Shown: positions 30,709 through 38,016 of the stretch, in pieces
How the letters are laid out: each line of letters starts with the position of its first letter
Position numbering within the stretch: the stretch's first letter is position 1
Assembly (NCBI RefSeq): GCF_018137945.1
Contig: NZ_CP073089.1
Location: forward strand, 310,001-374,000
Direction: 5' to 3'
Origin: Brevibacterium sp. W7.2
GTDB taxonomy: Bacteria > Actinomycetota > Actinomycetes > Actinomycetales > Brevibacteriaceae
Length of the DNA stretch: 64,000 nt
Made by a program: the position numbers and the translations under genes
The notes under the pieces: model-generated
Seen by the model: the letters and a program-made list of their open reading frames with translations, nothing else
Database searches by the model: none
What the model was told of the DNA's origin: nothing

Positions 30709-31581
30709 TCAGTGGATGGTGAGCTGGCGGGCGACGATGCCGGAGCGGGTCCGGCGGGCCTCGGTGCTCAGCGGGGAGTCGTCGCTCAGGGCCTCGTCGA
30801 GACGGGCCGCGAACTCGGCGATCGGCTCCTCGACGTCGTCGACCTGGGTGCCGAACTCGAGCTCCCAGACGGGCACGATGATCCCGTGGGCGCGGAAGTA
30901 GCCGAGGAACGTCCCCGGTCCGCCGAGGTCGTTGCGCCCCTCGGCCTGCAGCCGTGCGAGGGCGTCGACGACCTGGTCCTCGCCTTCGCTGCGAGCCCAG
31001 CGCACATAGGTGCGGCCCGACATCTCCGTCCAGTAGGCGGAGTCGACGGAGGCGAGCTTCTCCGTCGGGGCGATCGAGTCGTTGGCCTGTTCGAGGGCCG
31101 CCGCGACCTCGGCGTCGTCACCGGGCAGCTCCCAGTACTCGAAGGTCTCGAGGACGCGGACGTCGAAGGGGTGGGCGTCGTCGAGGATGTCCTGCAGCCG
31201 CGGTCCCTCACCGGGTTCGGTCGTCGCCTCGATCGTCGTGCCGGGGGTCGCGTCGACAGCGGCGAGGATGCCGCGGGCGACGTCACGGGAGGCATCGGTC
31301 GAGGACACGGGCACCTGCATGCCGGCGAGCACGGTGCCGTCCTCGCGGTGCCAGGCCTGCCAGGCCGCCGGCAGCAGGGAGGCGATCGTCACGGTGTGTC
31401 CGCCGAAGTCCTCGCGCAGCCGGACCTCCGCGGTCGCGGCGGGCACGAGCTCGCGCAGGCAGATGAGGTCGGCTTCGAACGGCAGGCCCTCGAAGGGGCG
31501 GGGCACGAAGGCCGTGGCCTGAGCCCGGGCCAGACGCTTGGCGATGAGGTCTTCCTTGGAGCGCTTCGACTTCTTTCCCAT
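30709..31581 (-). CDS. DUF5926 family protein
   Basis: 290 residues beginning MGKKSKRSKEDLIAKRLARAQ, a strongly basic N-terminal tail, followed by PRPFEGLPFEADLICLRELVPAATA. This is the conserved opening of the DUF5926 family in actinobacteria. The remainder is acidic and contains no recognised catalytic motif. A TAGACT box ends 8 nt before the ATG at 31581, so the message may be almost leaderless. The function is unknown. Confidence 0.8.
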   Translation of the reverse strand: MGKKSKRSKEDLIAKRLARAQATAFVPRPFEGLPFEADLICLRELVPAATAEVRLREDFGGHTVTIASLLPAAWQAWHREDGTVLAGMQVPVSSTDASRDVARGILAAVDATPGTTIEATTEPGEGPRLQDILDDAHPFDVRVLETFEYWELPGDDAEVAAALEQANDSIAPTEKLASVDSAYWTEMSGRTYVRWARSEGEDQVVDALARLQAEGRNDLGGPGTFLGYFRAHGIIVPVWELEFGTQVDDVEEPIAEFAARLDEALSDDSPLSTEARRTRSGIVARQLTIH

Positions 31582-31636
31582 GGGACGCAAGTCTAGTCGG
31601 TGCCGGGCCCCTGGACGGTCAGCGTCCGGCGCGCCG

Positions 31637-32548
31637 TCAACTCTCCCCGGCGACGGGAATGAAGTACCGGGTCGAGTGGGACTCGTCCATCCGCACCCGC
31701 AGGGTGTCGCCGGGGGAGGGCAGTCCCGCCCGGTCCGGGTTGTCCGGGGTGAGCCCGAGGGTCTCGAAGCGGATGATCCCATGGCGGCCCACCTCGTCGG
31801 CGGCGAGGACGTAGGAGTGCTTGAGCTCGCGGATCGTCACTTCGATCGAGGGCGCCTCGGCGTCGGGGTCGGTCATCGCCCGCAGCGGGGCCGCATTGCC
31901 GAGGCCGAGGTAGGCGCCGACGTCGTCGGCGATGAAGCCGGCGACGGAATCGGCCTGCGCGAAGAGCCCGGCGAGGACGAGGCCGAGCCTCTCCTGCTGC
32001 GAGTCGGAGGTGAGCACCTGACCGGGCTTGAAGAGGTGCTCCTCGGAGAGCACGCACCACGCGTCCTGGAGGATCGTGCGGATCTGGAGTTCGACGAGGA
32101 CGGAGGGTTCGGAGTCGAAGGGCACCTCGACGATGAGGTGGCGTCCTCGGTAGCCCGAGGGCTTCGGGTGCGCGGAGTAGTCGCGCACCTCGGCGATCGA
32201 CAGGGACGAATCGTCGTTCGGATCGGTGAGCACGTCCCAGAGCACGGCCTGCTCGCGTTCGGTGCGGCACACCACTCGGGCGCCGACGACGTCGATGACC
32301 TGGTTCTCGACCTCGACGGCCTCGTGGATCTCGTCGTTGGCGTCGGCGAGCTTCCGGCGCAGCTTCTCGCCCGTGCGCAGCGGGTCCTTGATCCGGCCGG
32401 GGACGATGCGGACACGGTCCTCCGTCAGCTGCGGAGACCGCGAGCGGGCGGACTCGATCCAATCCTCGACCGTCTCGAGCGCTGCCCTCCAGGTGGACTC
32501 GCGCCGGTCGTAGGCCTCACCGACTAGCTCGCGGACTTTTGCTGACAT
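31637..32548 (-). CDS. RelA/SpoT-domain protein (small alarmone synthetase-like)
   Basis: 303 residues from the ATG at 32548; a GTG at 32557 is the alternative, and GGAAGG lies between. The RelA_SpoT nucleotidyltransferase blocks are present in order: GRIKDPLRTGEKLRRK, VIDVVGARVVC, KPSGYRGRHLIVEV and LVELQIRTILQDAW, the last with the catalytic Glu. No HD hydrolase domain, TGS or ACT domain is present, so this is a stand-alone (p)ppGpp synthetase-like protein. The C-terminal 80 or so residues form an extension I do not recognise. It would link stress to growth control. Confidence 0.82.
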   Translation of the reverse strand: MSAKVRELVGEAYDRRESTWRAALETVEDWIESARSRSPQLTEDRVRIVPGRIKDPLRTGEKLRRKLADANDEIHEAVEVENQVIDVVGARVVCRTEREQAVLWDVLTDPNDDSSLSIAEVRDYSAHPKPSGYRGRHLIVEVPFDSEPSVLVELQIRTILQDAWCVLSEEHLFKPGQVLTSDSQQERLGLVLAGLFAQADSVAGFIADDVGAYLGLGNAAPLRAMTDPDAEAPSIEVTIRELKHSYVLAADEVGRHGIIRFETLGLTPDNPDRAGLPSPGDTLRVRMDESHSTRYFIPVAGES

Positions 32549-32718
32549 CGTCGTCACCTTCCTCCTGGTTCAACTTCACCAGATGAGACGGGCGATGTCC
32601 ATGCTTTGCGCGTCGTTTTGCGCGACCGGATCACTCGCCGAGGCGGTGGCGGGGAATCCGCGGGCGCTATCCGCGGGCGCGATCGACCGCCCGCGCGACT
32701 CGGCAGTCCCAGCCGACC

Positions 32719-33504
32719 TCAGAGGTCGTAGTCGACGATGACGGGGGCGTGGTCGGACGCGCCCTTGCCCTTGCGCTCCTCGCGGTCGATCTGCGCGGAG
32801 ACCGCCGCCTCGGCGAGGACTGAGGATGCGAGCTCGAAGTCGATGCGCATCCCCTCCTTCTTCGGGAAGCGCAGCTTCTGATAGTCCCAGTACGTGTAGA
32901 CGCCGGGCCCCGGGGTGAACTGCCGGGTCACCTCCTGCAGGCCCGCGCCGAGGAGGTCGGTGAACGCCGCGCGCTCGGGCGGGGAGACGTGGGTGGCGCC
33001 GTCGAAGGCCGCCATGTCCCAGACGTCCATGTCGAGCGGGGCGACGTTGAAGTCGCCGCAGAGCACGATCCGCTTCTCAGGGTCTGCGGCGAGCTGCGCG
33101 GCGATGTCGGCCGTCAGCGCCCGGTACCACTGAAGCTTGTAGGCCAGATGCGGGTGGTCGAGCTCACGGCCGTTGGGCACGTAGAGGGAGTGGACCCGCA
33201 CGCCGCCGCACGTCGCCGACAGCGCACGCGCCTCGACGACGCCTTCGTACTCGGGGATGCCGGCGAAGCCGATCTGCGGATCGCTCAGTCCCACGCGGGA
33301 GGCGATCGCCACGCCGTTCCACTGGTTGAGCCCGTGGAAGGCGACCTCGTAGCCGCGGGAGTCGAAGATCTCCCGGGGGAACTGGTCGTCCCGGCACTTG
33401 AGCTCCTGGATGGCGAGCACATCGGCATCGGAGCGGTCGAGCCACGCTCCGATCCTCTCCTGGCGGGCACGGATCGAGTTGACATTCCACGTCGCGATTC
33501 TCAC
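32719..33504 (-). CDS. xthA: Exodeoxyribonuclease III (AP endonuclease)
   Basis: 261 residues. The catalytic blocks are all visible: TWNVNSIRAR, LAIQELKCRDDQFP with the metal-binding Glu, LYVPNGREL, CGDFNVAP with the Asp-Asn pair, and the terminal GASDHAPVIVDYDL. It acts in base-excision repair, cutting at abasic sites and degrading 3' ends. The GTG at 33504 lies 6 nt behind a TAGGGT -10 box, so translation may be leaderless. Confidence 0.94.
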   Translation of the reverse strand: MRIATWNVNSIRARQERIGAWLDRSDADVLAIQELKCRDDQFPREIFDSRGYEVAFHGLNQWNGVAIASRVGLSDPQIGFAGIPEYEGVVEARALSATCGGVRVHSLYVPNGRELDHPHLAYKLQWYRALTADIAAQLAADPEKRIVLCGDFNVAPLDMDVWDMAAFDGATHVSPPERAAFTDLLGAGLQEVTRQFTPGPGVYTYWDYQKLRFPKKEGMRIDFELASSVLAEAAVSAQIDREERKGKGASDHAPVIVDYDL

Positions 33505-33510
33505 CCCACC

Positions 33511-33535
33511 ACCCTAACCGGTTACCGGATAGTCT
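33511..33535. promoter_or_regulatory. Two divergent -10 boxes for leaderless xthA and thioesterase mRNAs
   Basis: On the minus strand TAGGGT (33516-33511) ends 6 nt before the xthA GTG. On the plus strand TAGTCT (33530-33535) ends 6 nt before the thioesterase ATG. Neither gene has a Shine-Dalgarno sequence. Both fit the TANNNT-N6-start arrangement of leaderless actinobacterial genes. Confidence 0.6.
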
Positions 33536-33541
33536 GAAGCC

Positions 33542-34366
33542 ATGCCTGACGCTCTCAACGCCCACCTCGGCCACGACGGATCACCGGTCCCCGACTCCTA
33601 CTACGTGCGCCGCGGTGAGGACCGCTTCGTCTCGACCCTGCACAGCCAGGGGGCGTGGCAGCCCGGCGAGCAGCATCTCGCGCCCGCGTCGGGGCTCATC
33701 CTCGCCGAGGTCGAACGGCGCCTGCCGAGTGACAAGATCGTCTCGCGCATCAGCTACGACATCCTCGGCGTCATCCACTCCGGTGAGTTCACGATCGATG
33801 TCGACGTCGTCCGGCCGGGTCGGACGATCGAACTCGTCGAGGCGCGGATGCGCCACGGCGACCGCGTGAGCATCGCCGCCCGGGTGTGGCGGCTGCTCGG
33901 CAGCGACACCGCGGACGTCGCCGACCACGAGTGGACGCACCTGCCCGACCCGGAGTTCGTTCCCGCCGTCCCGTTCGCCCAACGGTGGTCCGGCGGCTTC
34001 ATCGCCTCCCTCGAGGGGCGACAGGCCGACGATGCCCGGCCCGGCTATGCGCGCAGCTGGATCCGCTCGCCCTATCCCCTCGTCGATGGCGAGGTCGACC
34101 CGCCGACCGCGGCGCTCGTCAAACTCGTCGACACCGCGAACGGCCTCGCCGTCCGGGTCGACCCGGCGACGACGTTCTTCCCCAACGTCGACCTCACGAT
34201 CCACCTCACGCGCACCCCGGAGCCCGGCTGGGTCGGCTTCGAGACCCGCGTGGCCTTCGGCCCGACCGGGATCGGGGAGACCGCGAGCGTCCTCAGCGAC
34301 GCCACCGGCCCGCTCGGCACCGCCGCCCAGTCCCTGACCGTGCGGGTGGGGCAGGGCGCGAAGTGA
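33542..34366 (+). CDS. Thioesterase family protein (double hot-dog, TesB-like)
   Basis: 274 residues. The N-terminal hot-dog half has a gly-rich helix region (HLAPASGLILAEVERRLPSD) and the C-terminal half contains ALVKLVDTANGLAVRVDP and FFPNVDLTIHLTRTPEPGWVGFET. This is the pattern of acyl-CoA thioesterase II-like proteins of actinobacteria. It would hydrolyse an acyl-CoA. The SDR gene follows with a GTGA overlap, so the two are coupled. Confidence 0.82.
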   Translation: MPDALNAHLGHDGSPVPDSYYVRRGEDRFVSTLHSQGAWQPGEQHLAPASGLILAEVERRLPSDKIVSRISYDILGVIHSGEFTIDVDVVRPGRTIELVEARMRHGDRVSIAARVWRLLGSDTADVADHEWTHLPDPEFVPAVPFAQRWSGGFIASLEGRQADDARPGYARSWIRSPYPLVDGEVDPPTAALVKLVDTANGLAVRVDPATTFFPNVDLTIHLTRTPEPGWVGFETRVAFGPTGIGETASVLSDATGPLGTAAQSLTVRVGQGAK

Positions 34367-35163
34367 GCGAGAGCCCGCGTCCGAGAGCCCTCGTCACCGG
34401 CGCGAGTGCTGGGCTGGGGCGCGGGTACGCGGGGGCGCTCGCGGCCGAGCACTATGACCTCGTGCTCGTCGCCCGCACTGAGGACCGGCTGCGGGAGTTG
34501 GCGGCGCAGTTCTCGACCGCCCACGGGATCAGCGCCGAGGTGGTCGTCGCCGACCTCGCGACGGAGGCGGGCATCGCCGCGGTTGCGGAGGTCATCAGGT
34601 CCACGCGCATCGATGTCCTCATAGGCAACGCCGGCTACGGACTGAAGGAGGGCCTCCTCGACTCCGATTCCGAGGCGCTCGCCGCTCAGGACCGGGTGCT
34701 CAGCACCGCCGTGCGCGAGCTCGCCCTGGCCGCCGTGCCGGGGATGCGGGCCCGCGGTCGCGGCGGGATCATCACGGTCTCCTCGCTCGCGGCCGTGACG
34801 ACGATGGGCCAGTACGCGGCCTCGAAGGCAGCGGCCCTCGTCTTCACCGAGGCGCTCGCCGGCGAGCTGCGCGACGAGCCGGTCACGGTCACCGCCGTGC
34901 TCCCCGGTTTCGTCCGCACGGAGTTCCACGACCGCCTCGGCGCGAGGCGTCCGGGACCGGGCTGGATGTGGCTCGACATCGACGAGGTCGTCGACGTGTC
35001 CCTGCGTGACGCGCGGGCCGGGAAGGTCGTCTCAATCCCCGGAATCCACTACCGTCTTGCGGCAAATGCGGCGAGATTGGTCCCGCGCCGTCTCATCCGC
35101 TGGGGGTCGGCGGGATTCGCCTTCGATCGGCAGCGCGGCGAGGGCGGTGCGCGAGGGGCCTGA
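34363..35163 (+). CDS. SDR-family oxidoreductase
   Basis: 266 residues, a classical SDR: TGASAGLGRGYA for nucleotide binding, IGNAGYG, VSSLAA with the catalytic Ser, and YAASK as the catalytic Tyr-Lys pair. The proline/glycine region reads LPGFVRTEF. The C-terminal 60 residues, with IPGIHYRLAANAARLVPRRLIRW, match the family subgroup of lipid-linked dehydrogenases. The GTG start overlaps the thioesterase stop. Confidence 0.85.
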   Translation: MSESPRPRALVTGASAGLGRGYAGALAAEHYDLVLVARTEDRLRELAAQFSTAHGISAEVVVADLATEAGIAAVAEVIRSTRIDVLIGNAGYGLKEGLLDSDSEALAAQDRVLSTAVRELALAAVPGMRARGRGGIITVSSLAAVTTMGQYAASKAAALVFTEALAGELRDEPVTVTAVLPGFVRTEFHDRLGARRPGPGWMWLDIDEVVDVSLRDARAGKVVSIPGIHYRLAANAARLVPRRLIRWGSAGFAFDRQRGEGGARGA

Positions 35164-35167
35164 GGGG

Positions 35168-35188
35168 AACTTTTTCGCAAAGTTTTTT
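35168..35188 (+). terminator. Short hairpin with T-run after the SDR gene
   Basis: AACTTT pairs with AAAGTT around TTCGC and is followed by TTTT, 5 nt after the stop codon of the SDR gene. Confidence 0.55.
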
Positions 35189-35277
35189 CGGCCGCACGCG
35201 GTAAGAGAAGTTGAGGGTTGAACCATCTGACCCACCGCTCTGAACTGGAAATTCGCGGAAGTTCGCGTTCAGCATTC

Positions 35278-35307
35278 TTGTTCAATGAGACCAAATATGT
35301 CTCAAAT
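35278..35307 (+). promoter_or_regulatory. Candidate promoter with palindromic operator in the spacer
   Basis: TTGTTC (35278-35283), an 18-nt spacer and TCAAAT (35302-35307). The spacer contains a perfect inverted repeat TGAGAC-N7-GTCTCA (35286-35304) that reaches into the -10 box, the classical position for a repressor. No gene follows, only the hairpin array at 35349-35465. Confidence 0.4.
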
Positions 35308-35348
35308 CATTCTTTACAACAGGCCGTGAAGTGTGGTGGAATTGTGAT

Positions 35349-35465
35349 GTCCGCCCGGTGGGGATCGGGTGGACATAACGGACGTATGGGGATGCGTCCG
35401 GGTACTCGAGGGGAGTGCTGCGAGGACCCCGGGTTGACGCGATTACGCGCCCCGGGGTCTTTGTC
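35349..35465 (+). ncRNA. Candidate structured small RNA (three hairpins plus intrinsic terminator)
   Basis: Three hairpins follow one another. Hairpin 1, 35349-35374, has a 9-bp stem with one G-U pair. Hairpin 2, 35379-35400, has a 6-bp stem. Hairpin 3, 35405-35424, has a 4-bp stem. The first two loops contain GGGGAT and the third GGGGAG. A terminator follows at once. No ORF with coding character lies here. The 5' end is probably near 35314, giving about 150 nt. No known RNA family is recognised. Confidence 0.4.
35425..35463 (+). terminator. Intrinsic terminator with 9-bp stem and T-tract
   Basis: GACCCCGGG (35425-35433) pairs with CCCGGGGTC (35451-35459), followed by TTTGT. A T-tract is present only in the rightward direction. 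The nearest upstream gene ends about 260 nt earlier and has its own hairpin. Confidence 0.75.
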
Positions 35466-35564
35466 ATTCACGACAAACGCAGGTCATGAACAAGTCGCTG
35501 ACAGGTCACGAACGGGACATGACCGACCGGTTCGAACGGGCGATCAGCTGAGATCGCAACGAGG

Positions 35565-36725
35565 TCAGCGAAGTCCGTAGGACTGGGCACCCGTTCCGGC
35601 GAGCCCGCCGCCCTCGACGATGAGGTAGTCCTCTTCGATGGGGCGCCCCTCGAGGAAGCGCTGGAGGATGTCGAGGGTGCCGGCGGCATACCTCGCCTGG
35701 GCCGACAGCGTCGTTCCCGAGATGTGCGGGGTCATCCCGTTCCACGGCATCGACCGCCACGGGTCGTCGGCGCCGGCCGGCTCCGGATTCCACACATCGC
35801 CGGCGTACGCGGCCAGATGCCCCGAGCGCACGGCGGCATCGACGGCGGCGGGGTCGACGAGCTCGGCCCGCCCGCAGTTGACAAGGTACGTTCCACGCCT
35901 GAGGGAGCCGAGGAGCTCCGCGTCGAAGAGATGCCGAGTCGCCGGATAGAGCGGAACCTGCAGGCTGATGATGTCCATATGCTGAGCCATCTGACCGATG
36001 TCGGGATGGAAGGTGAGGCCGAGCTCCTCCTCGAGTGCGGGCGCGAGTCGGTGCCGCTGCGTGTAGTGGAGCTGAAGTCCGAAGGGCGCGAGCCGCCTGA
36101 GCACCCCACGGCCGATCCGTCCGGCGCCGACGGCGCCGAAGGCCATCCCCTGGACGTCGTAGCCGCGGGAGACGCATTCGGCGATGTTCCAGCCGCCGCT
36201 GGCCGCCGTCTCATGCGAGGGCAGATAGTTGCGCACGAGGGCGAGGACCATCATGACGATGTGCTCGGCCACGGAGTCGGAGTTCGACCCGGTCACCTCG
36301 GCGACCGTGATGCCCGCCTCCGCCGCGGCCTCGAGGTCGACGTGATCGGAGCCGATGCCCGCGGTGAGCGCGAGCCTCAGATGCGGGGCAGAGGCGATCC
36401 GCTCCCGGGTGAGGTAGGCGGGCCAGAACGGCTGCGAGATGACGATGTCGGCGCTCGGCAGGAGGCGCGCGAACTCGGAGTCCGGGCCCTCCTTGTCGCT
36501 CGTGACGACGAACTCGTGGCCGTGGGACTCGAGGTACTCGCGCAGCCCGAGCTCTCCGGAGACGCAGCCGACGAGCTGGCCGGGGACGAAGCCGAGCGGC
36601 GGCTGCGGCATCGGCGCCGGTGCGCCGTCGACGTCCCATGTCACCGCCGGGATCTCATCGCGGGCATAGGGCGGAGGGTAGCCCGACTGCGGATCAGGGT
36701 AGAGCACACAGAGGATTCTCGCCAT
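35565..36725 (-). CDS. fdh: Formate dehydrogenase (D-2-hydroxyacid dehydrogenase family), predicted NADP-preferring
   Basis: 386 residues, closely following the metal-independent formate dehydrogenase pattern: CVSGELGLREYLESHGH, ISQPFWPAYLT, TAGIGSDHVDL, SVAEHIVMMVLALVRNYLPSHE, PHISGTTLSAQARYAAGT and the family's C-terminal GGLAGTGAQSY. Substrate residues Asn148, Arg286 and His334 are kept. The usual cofactor-specifying Asp is Gln223, the Rossmann loop has Gly200 where the Pseudomonas enzyme has Ala, and Ser147 replaces Cys. Glu315 replaces the near-invariant Gln that pairs with the catalytic His. The enzyme oxidises formate to CO2. The start MARIL at 36725 matches the family N-terminus. It is divergent from an MFS operon. 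Confidence 0.85.
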   Translation of the reverse strand: MARILCVLYPDPQSGYPPPYARDEIPAVTWDVDGAPAPMPQPPLGFVPGQLVGCVSGELGLREYLESHGHEFVVTSDKEGPDSEFARLLPSADIVISQPFWPAYLTRERIASAPHLRLALTAGIGSDHVDLEAAAEAGITVAEVTGSNSDSVAEHIVMMVLALVRNYLPSHETAASGGWNIAECVSRGYDVQGMAFGAVGAGRIGRGVLRRLAPFGLQLHYTQRHRLAPALEEELGLTFHPDIGQMAQHMDIISLQVPLYPATRHLFDAELLGSLRRGTYLVNCGRAELVDPAAVDAAVRSGHLAAYAGDVWNPEPAGADDPWRSMPWNGMTPHISGTTLSAQARYAAGTLDILQRFLEGRPIEEDYLIVEGGGLAGTGAQSYGLR

Positions 36726-36756
36726 CGAGATCAGCCCATCGCGTGAAGGTGCATTG

Positions 36757-36770
36757 TCAGGGAACCCTGA
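36757..36770. promoter_or_regulatory. Palindrome between fdh and the divergent MFS operon
   Basis: TCAGGG-AA-CCCTGA has perfect 6-nt arms and lies 32 nt upstream of the fdh start codon and 21 nt before the TATATT box of the opposite operon. It is well placed to regulate both directions. Confidence 0.45.
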
Positions 36771-36790
36771 GTCTAAGTCCCCGGCCTGGG

Positions 36791-36796
36791 TATATT
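36791..36796 (+). promoter_or_regulatory. TATATT -10 box for the MFS/LLM/QOR operon
   Basis: TATATT at 36791-36796 is the best -10 match in the interval and lies 33 nt before the ATG at 36829. The matching -35 region (around 36768-36773) is weak, which suggests an activator. Confidence 0.45.
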
Positions 36797-36828
36797 CTGA
36801 CCGCACGGCGGAGGGTGAGGCGGTGAGC

Positions 36829-38016
36829 ATGGTCAGGGAGGCGCAGACGGCGAGGTTCGCCGTGGCCGGTCTCATCATGGTCGCGCTCCTCGCCGCCGCG
36901 GCCGCCCCCTCTCCCCTCTATCCCGTCTACCAGCAGCTGTGGGGGTTCTCCGACTTCACTCTCACGGTGATCTTCGCGATCTACGTCCTCGCCCTGCTCG
37001 CGACGATGATCGCGCTGGGCTCGCTCGCCGACGTCGTCGGCACCCGCTCCGTCCTCGTCGCCGGACTCCTCGTCCAGATCGCGGCGATGGTCCTCTTCAT
37101 CCTCGCCGACGGCGTCGGTCCCCTCATCGTCGCCCGCCTCGTCCAGGGAGCGGCGACGGGACTGTGCACGGGGGCGGCGTCGGCGATGATCGTCGCCCAC
37201 CAGCCCAGTCAGCCGGCGGGCGCCCTCGTCTCCGGCGGTTCCTCGCCGATCGGGCTCGCGCTCGGCGCCGCGCTCGCCGGTCTCCTCGTCGAGTACGCCC
37301 CGTGGCCGCGCCAGCTCGTCTACTGGGTGCTGCTCGGCACCTATGCCGCTCTGCTGATCGCCCTCATCCTCCTGCCCCGCGATCCCGTGCCGCGGCAGCC
37401 GGTGCGCCTGCGGGCCCTCGTCCCGCGGGTCGGGCTTCCCGCGGCGGTGCGCCCGATCTTCATCCGCCGGATCCCCGCGCTGCTCGCGATCTGGGCGCCG
37501 GCCGGACTCTATCTGTCCCTCGGGGCCTCGCTCGTCCACACCACCTTCGGAGTCGACAGCACCTTCGTCGTCGGGCTCACCCTGGCCGTCTTCTTCCTCC
37601 CCGCGCCGGCGGCCACGTGGCGGATGCGGGGGATGACCCCGCGGCGGCACGGACTGCTCAGCTTCGGGCTGCTCGGGCTCGGAGTCCTCTGCACCGTCGT
37701 CGCCGTCCTCGTCGACTCGCTCGCCCTCTACATCCTCGCCTCGGCACTGGCCGGGGCCGGCTTCGGCGCGGGCTTCTCCCGGGTCATGGGGACGATCGGC
37801 CAGGCCGCTCCCGCCGCGGACCGTTCCCGCACCTTCGCGACGACATTCATCGTCGCCTACACCGCGTTCAGCGTCCCCGCCGTGCTCGCCGGACTCGCCG
37901 CCCAGCACTGGGGCCTCGTCCCGACCTTCATCGTCTACGGCCTCTGCGAGGTCGGAGTCGTCATCATCGCCGCCGCACTCGCCGCGACGTCCCCGAAGAG
38001 AGGAGCACCATCATGA
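36829..38016 (+). CDS. MFS transporter
   Basis: 395 residues with about 12 hydrophobic helices. The motif LGSLADVVGTRSVLVAG between helices 2 and 3 is a motif A variant, and a central cytoplasmic loop is rich in Pro and Arg. The ATG at 36829 has GAGG 8 nt upstream; a GTG at 36823 is the alternative. The stop overlaps the next start (ATGA). It is the first gene of a three-gene operon with two oxidoreductases, which suggests export or import of the molecule they modify. That link is inference. Confidence 0.82.
   Translation: MVREAQTARFAVAGLIMVALLAAAAAPSPLYPVYQQLWGFSDFTLTVIFAIYVLALLATMIALGSLADVVGTRSVLVAGLLVQIAAMVLFILADGVGPLIVARLVQGAATGLCTGAASAMIVAHQPSQPAGALVSGGSSPIGLALGAALAGLLVEYAPWPRQLVYWVLLGTYAALLIALILLPRDPVPRQPVRLRALVPRVGLPAAVRPIFIRRIPALLAIWAPAGLYLSLGASLVHTTFGVDSTFVVGLTLAVFFLPAPAATWRMRGMTPRRHGLLSFGLLGLGVLCTVVAVLVDSLALYILASALAGAGFGAGFSRVMGTIGQAAPAADRSRTFATTFIVAYTAFSVPAVLAGLAAQHWGLVPTFIVYGLCEVGVVIIAAALAATSPKRGAPS

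Noticed and set aside
35349..35465. The hairpin array as a 6C RNA or CsrA-sponge RNA
   Set aside because: 6C RNA needs C-rich loops and these are G-rich on the transcribed strand. CsrA systems are not expected in this lineage. The RNA is left unassigned.
35218..35580. A 120-codon plus ORF over the small-RNA region
   Set aside because: It crosses the terminator, has no ribosome site and has non-coding codon composition.
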